In this document: positions 35,085-45,500 of the stretch, piece after piece | Numbering within the stretch: the first letter of the stretch is position 1 | Layout of the letters: every line of letters starts with the position of its first letter | Origin: Desulfobacteraceae bacterium | GTDB lineage: Bacteria; Desulfobacterota; DSM-4660; Desulfatiglandales; Desulfatiglandaceae | DNA length: 64,000 bases | Direction of reading: 5' to 3' | Assembly (NCBI GenBank): GCA_016844935.1 | Contig: JAERTK010000066.1 | Location: 1 to 64,000, forward strand | Notes under the pieces: generated by a model | Databases searched by the model: none | Told to the model about the DNA's origin: nothing | Seen by the model: the letters and a program-made list of their open reading frames with translations, nothing else | Position numbers and translations under genes: made by a program

Positions 35085-36380
35085 TCAATTGAAAAAAGAA
35101 AATCCAATCAGTCTCATGGTCACGACTTCACCGGTTTCACCATCGATGCCGCCGGCAACAACCATATTCTCATCGGTCTGAATGGCCACGATTTCTCCCC
35201 AATCGTTTCCTTCGCTCAAAGGGATAATGGCCACTCCGCCACTACCGAAGGAACGGTCAACAGATCCATCGGCATGGTACCTCAACACAAGGGCATCATA
35301 ATCATTGCCGTTGAGAGTGTTTCCAACCACAACAATTCGATCCTCCCTTTGCAGGGTCAGCCTTCGGCCGTTGTCGTTTCCCATGCCACCATCATACACC
35401 ACCACACCGTCCGATCCAAAGCCACTGTCGGGAAATCCGTTTTCATCGTACATCAACACCACAACATCCAGATCACTGCCATTGTCGTTGCTACCGGACA
35501 CAACAATCTTCCCCTGGGGCATAATGGCGATACCCCGCGCACCCGCATTGCCGTTGCCGCCATCGTACTTGACAATTCCGCTTTTGCCAAAGGAATTATC
35601 GGGGATGCCATTGGCACTGAATCTTGCAGTCAGGATTTCAAAACCCAGAGCGGTCCGGGTGTAGCCTGAAACAACGATTTTTCCATCAGGCTGAAGGGCC
35701 AGATCACGAAACCCGTCATTGCCGCCACCGCTTTCATAGACCACAACGCCATTCACCCCGAACAGAGCGTCCGGAGTCCCGTCGTTTTCATATCGCAACA
35801 TCAAGGCCTGAGATGTACCACCTCCCGTGCTTCTGGCGGTCACGACGATTTTTCCGTCCTTCTGAAGGGCAATTCCCCGGCCATAGTCATTTCGATCCCC
35901 GTTGTCATAAAAAACAACACCGTCAGTACCGAAGCTGTCATCCAGGGACCCATCACGGTTCAACCGCACCAATAGGAGATCATCATCATTTCCATTGTGG
36001 GCATATCCTGTGAGAACGATTTTTTCATTTCCATCCATCACAAGCGACCGTCCACAGTCCTTTCCATTTCCCCCGTCCCAGGTTACCAGACCGCCGTTTC
36101 CAAAGCTGCCATCCAAACGGCCCTCAGGGGTGTATCTCAAAACCCCCACATTTGCGTTATCCCCATCCAATATGCCCGTTGAAACCACAATTTTGCCATT
36201 TGCCTGGATGGCCAGCCCCACATAAGAATCCCGGTTCCAGCCCTCATAAAGGACATATCCGTCCGGTGCACCAAAGGTGGGATCAAGATCACCCTGTTTT
36301 TCCGCTACGTGATCGGATGATGATGAACTGCACGCAACAAAAAACATTAGAAACATGGAAAGTATTATTCCTCTAAACAT
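35085..36380 (-). CDS. Delta-60-repeat lipoprotein
   Basis: A lipoprotein of 431 residues. ATG at 36380 is 6 bp after GGGAGG. The signal peptide ends in LMFFVAC followed by SSSSS, a classical lipobox. The rest consists of about seven repeats of 54-58 residues with the core G-x-x-D-x-x-FG-x-x-G-x-V and a second part RxxALQxDGKIVV, the delta-60 repeat. Such repeats form beta-propeller-like structures and occur in secreted or cell-surface proteins, often of unknown function. The final phenylalanine-rich end GFSFFN suggests the frame is complete. Confidence 0.88.
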   Translation of the reverse strand: MFRGIILSMFLMFFVACSSSSSDHVAEKQGDLDPTFGAPDGYVLYEGWNRDSYVGLAIQANGKIVVSTGILDGDNANVGVLRYTPEGRLDGSFGNGGLVTWDGGNGKDCGRSLVMDGNEKIVLTGYAHNGNDDDLLLVRLNRDGSLDDSFGTDGVVFYDNGDRNDYGRGIALQKDGKIVVTARSTGGGTSQALMLRYENDGTPDALFGVNGVVVYESGGGNDGFRDLALQPDGKIVVSGYTRTALGFEILTARFSANGIPDNSFGKSGIVKYDGGNGNAGARGIAIMPQGKIVVSGSNDNGSDLDVVVLMYDENGFPDSGFGSDGVVVYDGGMGNDNGRRLTLQREDRIVVVGNTLNGNDYDALVLRYHADGSVDRSFGSGGVAIIPLSEGNDWGEIVAIQTDENMVVAGGIDGETGEVVTMRLIGFSFFN

Positions 36381-36419
36381 CACCATCCTCCCTGATTTCA
36401 AATGTTTCCGCCAAAAAAA

Positions 36420-39092
36420 TCAAAACCCCGGTAGTTTAAATTTAAGCGTCACCTCCCCCGTTCCTTTATCGATTTTCACCATGCGGCCGTCATTCCCGGA
36501 TGCGGAGATCTTCTTTCCAGTGGCCACCTCCAAAAGCCCCCCAATGAATGCCATGCCGGAGTTTAAGACTTCTTCCATTTTTTCCGGCGCTGGCTCACCG
36601 GCTGAGGCTTTCTCTGCCTGCTCTTCCGAATCGGCTGGGACCGGATCCCCGGGTTCATCCGTTTCTTCGCCGGTCACGTCCAGTGCCTTTTCGTCTTTTA
36701 ATACCTCCGGATTTAAAAAGTGAGGGGTATCCTCCGGAATTTCTTCAGAGGAGGTTCCTTCCCGGGGAGCCGGTGCCGGTTCTTCACCCATCATCTCACG
36801 AAGCTCATTGAGCAACCGGTTCTTCTTTTCCTGGGTGAACTCCACCATATCCTCACCGCCCTCAAAGACTCCCTTGAAAAGATCGGTTTTCAGCTGGATA
36901 CCGGCGAAAATCCTCTCCTCGATGCTTCCCTTGCAGATGAAATTAACCACATTAATACACTGGCTCTTCTGGCCGATACGGCTGACCCGGCCGATGCGCT
37001 GATTGAGCTTGGCTGGATTCCACGGCAGTTCAAAATTGACCACGCAGTCAGCCGCCTGAAGGTTCAGTCCCGTACCACCGGCATCGGTGGAGAGGAAAAC
37101 CCGGCATTCCGGGTTATGGGTAAACTCATCAATCAATGACTGTCGCTTTTTCACGGGAATTTTCCCCGACAATTCCACAAAGGGGATGCCCACCTCGGAC
37201 AGATGTCGGGCAATCAAGAAGGTCATGGTGGTCCATTCACTGAAAATGACCATTTTGCGTTTGCTCTGGATCACCAACTCCTCAATGACCAATGCCAGTT
37301 CCGTCAGTTTGGGAGAGATATGGGTCGTGCGGTCGATCAAATAGGTGGAATTGCACACCATGCGCATGCGCATCAGGAGTTCCTGTATGCGTCTGAGATC
37401 CATGGGGGTGGGAAACTTCTTGTTGATGAGGGGCAGCAGCACCCTGGCATAACCGGCATAGATTTCCCGCTGTTCCTGGTGGAAATCCACATAATAGTTA
37501 TTCACCACCTCATCAGGGAGGTCCTTGAGCACCTCTTCTTTTTTTCTTCTGATCACCAGGGGTTTGAGTTTTTCGTGAAGGTTTCCCAGGTTTTTGTAAC
37601 CGAGAATGTGCCCTTTTTTCTTTCGGCTGATCATGAAATGTTCCGCGGCAAACTGCCACAGGGGCGCCAGGAGATGCGGGTTTAGAAACTGAACGATGGA
37701 GTACACGTCCTCCAACTTGTTTTCCAAAGGAGTTCCGGTCAGCACCAGGGCGTGCTTCCGGAAAAGTCTTTTAACCGCATCAGCGGTCTTGGTGGAAAAA
37801 TTCTTGATGCGCTGGGCCTCATCCAGAATAACCAGATCCGGCTTAAAATCGGAGATCACCGTCACATCCCGGAGAACCGCTTCATAGTTGGTAATGGCAA
37901 AAAAGTACTCCCCGCCCCGGTAGATGGCACGGCGCTTTTGGGCCGAACCTGCCACCACGATGGACGATTCATTTGAAAACCGGTCGATCTCCCGTTTCCA
38001 CTGGTCCTTGAGAGAGGCCAGCGTCACCACCAGTACCCGTTCAAAGCCGAAAATTTCCTTTTTCATGACCGCCAGGGCGATGGCCTGAAGGGTCTTTCCG
38101 AGCCCCATTTCGTCGCCGATGAGGGCCGCCTTTTTAAAGAGCGCAAAACTGACCCCTTCCTCCTGATAGGGGTAAAGGGACGTTTTCAGTTCACAGCTAT
38201 CCACCGGGGTGGACCGGCTCAATTCCTCAATCTGTTCCGCTTCAAGGGCCGCATCCATCCGGGCCAGTACTGCGGGCTGGACCCGAATCCGCTTGTTTTG
38301 ATCCAGACCTTTCAAGAGCGGCATCATCTCTTGAAGAATTTTGCGCGTGTATACGCCGTTACTGTCAAAGTAGTCGCTCAATGGCGGGTTTAAATCGGCT
38401 GTTTCAGCTTTCGGCCGCTCGGAAAACAGTTTCGGCTGCTGGCTGACTGAATCCCAGAAGATATCCACAAAGGGAAAGTGCTCCCTGGCGAGTTTCTCTT
38501 TGAAGCCCTTCTTTTTTTTAAGATGCTTTTTCAGATGGATCAGATGTTTGCAGGTTCCCAGCCGGTTACTTAAAAAATCAGGGCAGGTGCAGTGCCCCTC
38601 CCCTTTTTCCGGATCATGAAGGGTCACCTCGTACTGGCGACCCAGGTTGGTTTCAATGAGATGAATCCCTTTCAGCATCTCCCCTTCGGTGATCTCAAAA
38701 TTTTCAGTCCGGGCACGGCTTTCCCGATCCGCGATAGCCTGTTTTCGGATTTCATCGGGATTCAGATACGGTTCTTCCGAAGGCTCCAGGGGCGCCGTTA
38801 ATTTCCGACGTTCCAGTTGATCCCGAACATCCAGCAGGACACCCACCGTGTGTTTGCACCCCTTTTCAGGATACGGACAATCACAAGCGGTCTCAACCCC
38901 CTCATCGTTCAGGATAACCCGAGTCACGTAATCGCCATAATTTCCGTCCACATCATAGGAAAACAGACCGCCTTCCGGGTCCGCATCCGACAGGGCAAAA
39001 GAGCCGTGCTGATAAAGGTACCGGCCCCTGTGGTAAATGATGGGTGTATCTGCGATTTGGCGCTTAATAAAAGATTCCGTCAGTTCGAACAT
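36420..39092 (-). CDS. SNF2-family helicase with two SWIM zinc fingers
   Basis: An 890-residue DNA-dependent ATPase. ATG at 39092 follows GGAG. Two SWIM motifs lie near the N-terminus: CDCPYPEKGCKH (about residue 68) and CTCPDFLSNRLGTCKH (about 167). The SNF2 motor follows, with GDEMGLGKTLQAIAL (about 326), ILDEAQRIKN (DEAQ box) and LTGTPLENKLEDVYS. The C-terminal helicase domain has STDAGGTGLNLQAA and QRIGRVSRIGQ. A proline/glutamate-rich tail ends it. It probably remodels protein-DNA complexes. The C-terminal acidic region is of low complexity. No restriction or defence partner genes are adjacent. Confidence 0.92.
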   Translation of the reverse strand: MFELTESFIKRQIADTPIIYHRGRYLYQHGSFALSDADPEGGLFSYDVDGNYGDYVTRVILNDEGVETACDCPYPEKGCKHTVGVLLDVRDQLERRKLTAPLEPSEEPYLNPDEIRKQAIADRESRARTENFEITEGEMLKGIHLIETNLGRQYEVTLHDPEKGEGHCTCPDFLSNRLGTCKHLIHLKKHLKKKKGFKEKLAREHFPFVDIFWDSVSQQPKLFSERPKAETADLNPPLSDYFDSNGVYTRKILQEMMPLLKGLDQNKRIRVQPAVLARMDAALEAEQIEELSRSTPVDSCELKTSLYPYQEEGVSFALFKKAALIGDEMGLGKTLQAIALAVMKKEIFGFERVLVVTLASLKDQWKREIDRFSNESSIVVAGSAQKRRAIYRGGEYFFAITNYEAVLRDVTVISDFKPDLVILDEAQRIKNFSTKTADAVKRLFRKHALVLTGTPLENKLEDVYSIVQFLNPHLLAPLWQFAAEHFMISRKKKGHILGYKNLGNLHEKLKPLVIRRKKEEVLKDLPDEVVNNYYVDFHQEQREIYAGYARVLLPLINKKFPTPMDLRRIQELLMRMRMVCNSTYLIDRTTHISPKLTELALVIEELVIQSKRKMVIFSEWTTMTFLIARHLSEVGIPFVELSGKIPVKKRQSLIDEFTHNPECRVFLSTDAGGTGLNLQAADCVVNFELPWNPAKLNQRIGRVSRIGQKSQCINVVNFICKGSIEERIFAGIQLKTDLFKGVFEGGEDMVEFTQEKKNRLLNELREMMGEEPAPAPREGTSSEEIPEDTPHFLNPEVLKDEKALDVTGEETDEPGDPVPADSEEQAEKASAGEPAPEKMEEVLNSGMAFIGGLLEVATGKKISASGNDGRMVKIDKGTGEVTLKFKLPGF

Positions 39093-39155
39093 TTCGCTTT
39101 TTTCTCCAATTAAGATATTTTCCAAAAATCTGTAATTCCGCTTTTCTATATATTT

Positions 39156-40850
39156 TCAGGTATTTGCCGGCAAATCGCTCAGGATCAGATTGTGAGCCAG
39201 AACCGGATGCGAAAAACCCTTGATCTCAACCTCCCCTTTGGTTTCAAACTGGAAATCCCCTTTTACAAGTGCCCAGGTTGAATGGCTCACCAGAATGCCT
39301 TCGGGGTCGCAGATGCTTTCCAGGCGAGAGGCCAGGTTTACGTGCATTCCGAAGGCCGTATAATCTTTTCTGTTTTTAGACCCGAAGCCGCCCACGTTAA
39401 CCATGCCCGTGTTAATGCCGCACCGAACCTGCAAAGCTTGGGCAATCCCTTCATCGTACCATTTTTCTTTCAGCGCCCTCATTCGTTTCTGCATGGCCAC
39501 AGCCATTTGAACACAGCGCAGAGCATTGTCCGGATCCTTTCTTTTTTCCGGGGCGCCAAAAAAGATAAAGAGTTCATCCCCTTTCACATTGGCCACGACC
39601 CCGCCGTATTCATTTGCGATCTCGTACATCTCCGACAGGTATTCGTTCAACAGGTTTGCCATGTCCTCCGGCTCCATCTGCTCGGTGATGGTGGTGAAAT
39701 CCTTGATATCCGAAAAAAAGAGTGTCAGTCGCCGGCGCGAATAATCCCAGACATCATCGATCTCATCAGCCAGGATCCTCTCCGTCAACTGGGGCGGTAC
39801 ATATTTGGCCAGTAGCTTGTGGGCTCTGGCCACGGTTTCTTTTTCCTGTTCAAGGGCAAACGTCCGCTCTTCCACCAGCCTGGTTAAATTTTCCCGGTGG
39901 TACAGGTTGTCAAAAGCGATGGCCACATTTGAAAGAAAAATTTCAACGAGGTTCCGGTCTGTGGTGTTCACGGGCTGCTGGCTCTGAAGGTAGAGAATAT
40001 TTTCGATATTGTTATGGGTCTTGAAATAGCAAGCCACATTTCTTTCGTTGAAAATGCTCTGTTTCTGTAAAAGAACCTGAGTGATACTCTCATTGACATT
40101 TTCATCACCAAGATCCTTTACACACTGATCCAGATACTGCTCATATTGGCCCGTTCCCGCGATAATTTTGTAGTTTCCATGTTCCTGGGTTGCCGCAAAC
40201 CCGCAAGTCCCGTTTGACGCCTGCAACAGCAGTGAATTTTCTTCAAAGCCGAGCATGGCGGTCAACTGGGTCAGGACCCCAGCAGTAAACTGTTTGAGCG
40301 ACGTGAGTTTCAGCAGGCTTGAAGAGGCATGAATGATCATCTCAAGCCCCCTGCGATTCTTTTCGATCACCGTCATATCCCGATAAGAGCGCAGGGCCGA
40401 AGTGACCGTAGAAAAAAGCCGGTTGCTGGTCAGTTCTTCCTTGGTTTTGTAATCGTTGATGTCATAAGCGATAATGACCTTTTTTTCAGGTGCTTCCCCG
40501 GGCTGCCCCGTACGCAGGATGATACGGACAATTTTGTTTTTCAGTTCCTCCCGTATATGCTGCACCACCTCCAGCCCCGCGTGATCCGTTTCCATAACCA
40601 CATCCAACAGAATCACCGCGGTATCCGGATGTTCCACCATCAACTCTCTGGCCTCCTTTCCGGAATAGGCGCTCAAAAATTCAATGGTTCTGCCGTCAAA
40701 CTCATAGTCATCAAAAATCATGCGGGTCACATGATGAATATCTTCCACATCATCAACGATCATCATTTTCCACGGCGCTATGGTTTCGGTTTCCTCTTCA
40801 ACAACATCCTCTTCAAAAATCAGTTCATCACCGTTATCGATTATTGTCAT
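39156..40850 (-). CDS. REC-DUF3369-adenylate/guanylate cyclase
   Basis: A 564-residue cytoplasmic signalling protein. ATG at 40850 follows GGAGCAACCGG. The receiver domain (about 25-150) has VDDVEDIHH and LLDVVME. The DUF3369 sensor region (about 170-330) follows, then a short coiled coil and a class III nucleotide cyclase domain (about 365-540) with LFFSDIKDFTTITEQM, KGDELFIFFG and NTGMVNVGGFG. The metal-binding aspartates are present. The product (cAMP or cGMP) is probably made in response to phosphorylation. The adjacent giant kinase cassettes include histidine kinase domains that could feed it, but this is inference. Confidence 0.9.
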   Translation of the reverse strand: MTIIDNGDELIFEEDVVEEETETIAPWKMMIVDDVEDIHHVTRMIFDDYEFDGRTIEFLSAYSGKEARELMVEHPDTAVILLDVVMETDHAGLEVVQHIREELKNKIVRIILRTGQPGEAPEKKVIIAYDINDYKTKEELTSNRLFSTVTSALRSYRDMTVIEKNRRGLEMIIHASSSLLKLTSLKQFTAGVLTQLTAMLGFEENSLLLQASNGTCGFAATQEHGNYKIIAGTGQYEQYLDQCVKDLGDENVNESITQVLLQKQSIFNERNVACYFKTHNNIENILYLQSQQPVNTTDRNLVEIFLSNVAIAFDNLYHRENLTRLVEERTFALEQEKETVARAHKLLAKYVPPQLTERILADEIDDVWDYSRRRLTLFFSDIKDFTTITEQMEPEDMANLLNEYLSEMYEIANEYGGVVANVKGDELFIFFGAPEKRKDPDNALRCVQMAVAMQKRMRALKEKWYDEGIAQALQVRCGINTGMVNVGGFGSKNRKDYTAFGMHVNLASRLESICDPEGILVSHSTWALVKGDFQFETKGEVEIKGFSHPVLAHNLILSDLPANT

Positions 40851-40877
40851 TCCGGTTGCTCCATTAACCATTTTTAA

Positions 40878-40922
40878 CCCGGCAATGAATTGCCGGGCTA
40901 TTACCTGCCGTCCCCATGGGAC
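40878..40922. repeat. REP-like palindrome with companion palindrome (half island)
   Basis: CCCGGCAATgaATTGCCGGG at 40878-40897 is a perfect 9-bp palindrome with a 2-base centre. It is followed by CTATT and the companion palindrome GTCCC-cat-GGGAC at 40910-40922. The element ends 13 bp from the stop of the upstream ATPase gene, exactly as in the second cassette copy (48251 against 48264). Confidence 0.85.
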
Positions 40923-40934
40923 TTCTAATATTGC

Positions 40935-42551
40935 CTACATTCCCCATACCCATATTTCCCGGTTTTCAAATACCTTCTTCACTTGAAAGACCTTCTCATC
41001 CCACGAAACATCCGAACGGCGGTCAAAAACCACCAGATGCCCGTCTCTCGTCCCACACCGTTCCATGTACGCATGGGTCTGCTTCAGGCCCTCATCAATG
41101 GTGCGCTCAAGGCTCTTGTACAGAATTTTCAGTTCAATGACCACCTTCTGTACCGGTCCCTGCCAGCGTGTCCATGAAGGCTGCCCTTCAAGGGCCTTTT
41201 GAAGGGGCCAGAGCAACTGCAGATCGGTGCGCATCTTCCCCAACCCATATTCCCGTTCAATGCGACCGCCCGAATTAACGATCCGCTGCAAAAAGGCCTG
41301 CATGAGAAGCTGAGGACCAGCTTCCTTGTACTGAAAACGCTCGACCCAGCTTTCTGAGTGTTCCCGGAAAAACGCCTGGAAGGAGGATAACAGCTTCTTC
41401 GAATTCAACCGGCCATCGGCGTTCACATACCAGGAGGTCTGCTGACTTAATCCGTGCTGTGTGGTGTAGGTCAGGTTTCTCGGAATCACTTCCTTGTAGA
41501 TGGGGTTAGCGATGGCGATCTGTCCCCTGGTTGTAATCAGTCCCAAATCCTCCGCATATTCCACGTCGTCCAGGGGCAATTCCCGCGGATCGACCTTTCC
41601 GACCAGAACCGGTTCAATAACCCCCTGCACCCGTTTTTCCCGCAGCTTATCCGCCAACTGGTCCAGGTGGGTTTCACGGCGGGAAATGAGATTGTCTTTG
41701 GCCTGATCCACCGTATCCTTGTCGATGGTCCGTGACCGGTCCCGGCCTTCCTTCATTTTGAAACAACATTCATAGGCCAGCGCGTTCACCAGCCACGGTT
41801 GCCCGCGGGTCAAATACCAGATACAAGCCCCAGCTTCGGCGGTAAATTCCTGACCGGTATCATGGGTATGCTGTTCCAGGAGCGAATACACCTCCATGTC
41901 GATAAAATCCCCCATGCGGAGAGATTCCGCCTTAATGTTAAACGCACTGCCCCCGGTTATGATCTCTTTTTGACGGTTCGAGTGAATCCGATAATCCCGC
42001 ACATCCCGAACACCGCAAAGAATGATGGATTGGGGAAAATTGGCGGGTCGTCCGGTATAACCGGACCTGATCTGGCGCAGAAAAGAGATCAAAGTATCCC
42101 CGATAAGGCTGTCAACCTCGTCAAAAATGACCACCAGCGGTTTGTCGCATTCTTTGGCCCAGGCCCGAAGCGACATGGCAATGGCCGTCCCGGAAGCACC
42201 CGGCTCCAGAAATCGGCCTTTTTCATTTTCGAGAAAATCGTCATCGAGATACATCCGGGCCATGGCCGCCAGTTCGCGAACAATGTCTTTCATACCCTGA
42301 TCCACATTCTCCCGGGCCGCCTGTGCGGCTTCCACGTTGCAGTACACCGTTTTGAACTGACCCTTTCGGTTCAAATGTTTCATCAGGGCCAGCATGGAAG
42401 ACGTCTTTCCGGTCTGTCGTGGCGCATGCAAAACAAAATATTTTTCCTGAGCAATGAGGGTTTCAATCTCAGAAAGTTCAAACCTTTCCAGCGGCGGAAC
42501 ACAATAATGCTTCTCACAGTTGACCGGTCCGGCGGTATTGAAAAATCTCAT
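40935..42551 (-). CDS. AAA ATPase with PD-(D/E)xK-like C-terminus, cassette copy 1
   Basis: A 538-residue protein. The ATPase has Walker A APRQTGKTSSM (about residues 43-53) and Walker B LVVIFDEVDSL (about 137). The C-terminal region has VVIELKILYKS (about 472), followed by GLKQTHAYMERCG and GHLVVFDRR. This pattern (E-x-K and Q-x-x-x-Y) resembles the PD-(D/E)xK nuclease-like tail found in AAA-ATPase_like/DUF1703 proteins. Whether it cuts DNA is unknown. ATG at 42551 is 38 bp from the stop of the giant kinase gene, so the two genes form one unit. A near-identical copy lies at 48264-49883. Confidence 0.85.
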   Translation of the reverse strand: MRFFNTAGPVNCEKHYCVPPLERFELSEIETLIAQEKYFVLHAPRQTGKTSSMLALMKHLNRKGQFKTVYCNVEAAQAARENVDQGMKDIVRELAAMARMYLDDDFLENEKGRFLEPGASGTAIAMSLRAWAKECDKPLVVIFDEVDSLIGDTLISFLRQIRSGYTGRPANFPQSIILCGVRDVRDYRIHSNRQKEIITGGSAFNIKAESLRMGDFIDMEVYSLLEQHTHDTGQEFTAEAGACIWYLTRGQPWLVNALAYECCFKMKEGRDRSRTIDKDTVDQAKDNLISRRETHLDQLADKLREKRVQGVIEPVLVGKVDPRELPLDDVEYAEDLGLITTRGQIAIANPIYKEVIPRNLTYTTQHGLSQQTSWYVNADGRLNSKKLLSSFQAFFREHSESWVERFQYKEAGPQLLMQAFLQRIVNSGGRIEREYGLGKMRTDLQLLWPLQKALEGQPSWTRWQGPVQKVVIELKILYKSLERTIDEGLKQTHAYMERCGTRDGHLVVFDRRSDVSWDEKVFQVKKVFENREIWVWGM

Positions 42552-42589
42552 GGCACTGACCTCGCTTGTTTTTAAAGGCGCTCTGCTTG

Positions 42590-45500
42590 TTAGCTCATCG
42601 GGATACTCATTTGAATCATCATACCATTTCCAGGCTGACTCTCACATGAAATCTTCCCTTCAAGGGTTTGAGTCACCAGGTTGTGCACAATATGCATGCC
42701 CAGTCCGCTACCCCCCTGGGAGCGCTTGGTGGTGAAAAAGGGATCGAAGATTTTGGACAGGGTCTTTTCGTCCATTCCGTTACCATTGTCCCGGTAGGTG
42801 AGAATGACGGAACCGTTTTCCTCGACCGCATCAAAGATGATCTCACCCTCCCCTATTCCCTCAAACCCGTGAATCAGGGAATTCATCACCAGGTTGGAGA
42901 TGATCTGGGACAGCGCCCCGGGGAAGCTGTTGAGTGTAAGATCATCGGGGCAATTGACAGTCACCCGGTGTTGCGTCTTTTTGAGTTTGGGCTTCAGGCT
43001 CAGCAGCACGTCTTCGATGTAGGGTTTGAGCTTGAACTCCCGGCGTTCCCCGCTGGTCTGGTCCACAGCCACCTGCTTGAAACCCTGAACAATTTTGACC
43101 GCCCCGCTCAGATTCTTCAAAATCAGGCTAGAGGAATCGGCGGCGGTTTTGGCGTAGCTGTCCAGCTCCGAACGTTTGAGCTTTTTGGATTCCACCTTTT
43201 TTACGAATCCCCCTGTTTTGTCTCCCAGGTGGGAGGCGGCGCTCACCGCTATCCCGATGGGGGTGTTGATCTCGTGGGCCACGCCCGCCACCAGGCCGCC
43301 AATGGCCGCCATTTTCTCGGACTGGACCAGCTGCTCCTGGGTCTTTTCAATGGTGTCGAGGGACTGTTTCAGCTCCCGGGTTCGCTCCTGGACAGTTTCC
43401 TCCAGTTTTTCCGCATAGTCCTGCTGCTGCTTGTAGAGGTTGGCGTTCTCCAGAGAGATGGCTGCCTGGGAGCAGAGGAGATTCAGGACTTCCAGTCGCT
43501 CTTGGGTAAAAGCGCCGGTGGCCAGGTTGTTTTCGAGATAGATGATACCGCTCACATTCTTTTGATGGATCAGGGGGGCGCAGAGGGTAGATTTGGGCTG
43601 ATGGTTGATGATGTAGGGATCGGTGGTGAAATCGCCCTTTTGGGCTGCGTCCTCCAACACCAGGTTTTCCTTTGTTCGTGCCACATACTGAATGATGGCC
43701 CCCGGCACCTGCTGCGCATCCTCAACGGGGATGGATTGAAGCACCTGGATTTTGTCCTGGTGAATATCCCCTTCGGCTTCAATGAAAAAATCCTCTTCTG
43801 ATTTCAAAATCAGGCTTCCTTTTTCGGCACCGGCATTCTCCAGGATGATCCTCATCATGCGGGATAGTAGCTTTTCAATTTCGATTTCGCCGGATATCAC
43901 CTGGGAGGCTTTCATGACGGATGCCAGGTCCAGCTGTTCGCTTTTGACCGGGCCTGTGCTGGTGGAAGTTTTTAAGGGGTCGGCTTTCGCGGTCTTTTCC
44001 ATCACTTCATCCTCCCTCGGCTGTTTCAAATCCTCTGCCAGCAGTTCCGGGTAGTTCTGATCCAGATGGTCCACCTTTGCCTTGGCGCCCCAATGGTCGT
44101 AGCAATACCGGGCCTGCTTCATGTATTTTCGGGCTGTCTCAATTTCCCCCTTTGTCTGACAAAATTTCGCGGCCAGTTCATTGGCCAGGGCTTCTTCCTG
44201 AATATAGAGGTTTTCCTTGGCACCGACAATGGCCTGGTCGTAAAGGCCTTTGGCTTTTTCGCCCTTGCCCAGCACCCTCGCCTTTTCGGCTTCCACCAAT
44301 TGCCATTTATGGAGGTAGTTCATGGGAGCGTGATACGCCCATTTTTTCATTTTTTTCTGGCTCTTTGTCACTTTTCGGAGAATGTACCTTTTTTTAATCT
44401 TTGGGCTTTCAGGAAACAGAGCTAAATGGGCTAGGGAGTTGTAGAAATGAAAAACGGGAACTTCAATTTGGGATATTAGACTGTTCAGATGCTTTTCTGC
44501 GATTGCGGCATTTTCGACAGCTTCACCATATTCTCTGAATAAATAGCATAGGAGTAATTTTTCTAAATATAAAGCACAAATTCCTGACCTGTCGTTTGCA
44601 TTTAAGTAACGTTTATACATCTCTTTTTCATCACAAATATCACCAGTAATTGTTGTAGTATTCTCGCTGCGACCCATCAAATTCAATATCATTTGCCAGA
44701 GCCGTTCGTTGTGATAAAGCCATGTTTGATGTTTCAATTTCTTGATGCTTTCATTATATTTGGATATTTTTCGCTTTAATTTTGATAGCTCTATTCCAGC
44801 AAAATAGGAATAATATGAGTACACAAATGCACAAGCCCCTCCATTTTCAAAATCTCCAGTTTCAAGTCCTTTTTTGAATCCTGTTTCAAATGGTTTTAAT
44901 GTTTCCCTAATGTGTTTTTTCCAATGTGCAATGAAACAATTAAACACGAATAACGTGCCTGCTTCGAATGACTTTACATTGAGTGTTTTTGATAATCGTA
45001 ATGCCAGCTTTCCAAATTCGAAACCTGTTCTTATATCTCCAATGCCTCCACACAGGAGTAATCCATACCCATTATAGGCAATAATTGATTTTGTCGAATT
45101 ACCATTTTTGATTGATAAAGTTACTGCTTGAAAAGGAAGAAATGGTAAAAGTTCAGGAGCAGCGAAATAAACAGGATGGCCCATAATTGCAAGAATACCC
45201 ATCTCGGCAAGTTTATAAGAATTAGTCATTTTTTGCAGATTGACCAATAAAGCCACTTCTTTTCCGCCCAAAACGAGCTTTGTCCGTAGATAGGCAAACA
45301 TAATATGAAATTTGTTTGGTTTTTCAGGGAACCTCACACCTAATAGCTTCAAAACATGAAGACCTGTCTTCACCGCATCGAGCAGCCTATATTGCGACGT
45401 GTAGGCTTGAATTCTTATCTCATAAATCTTTATCTTATCCAGAACGGTTTTGGCTTTCTGCAAAACCGTCTCCGCCAAATCATCCATCTCTTTATGGCTG

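Noticed and set aside
40780-40986. Short plus-strand frames that begin MNCRAI or similar (also near 48115-48315)
   Set aside because: They are translations of the REP palindromes and of antisense coding DNA. They have no ribosome-binding site.
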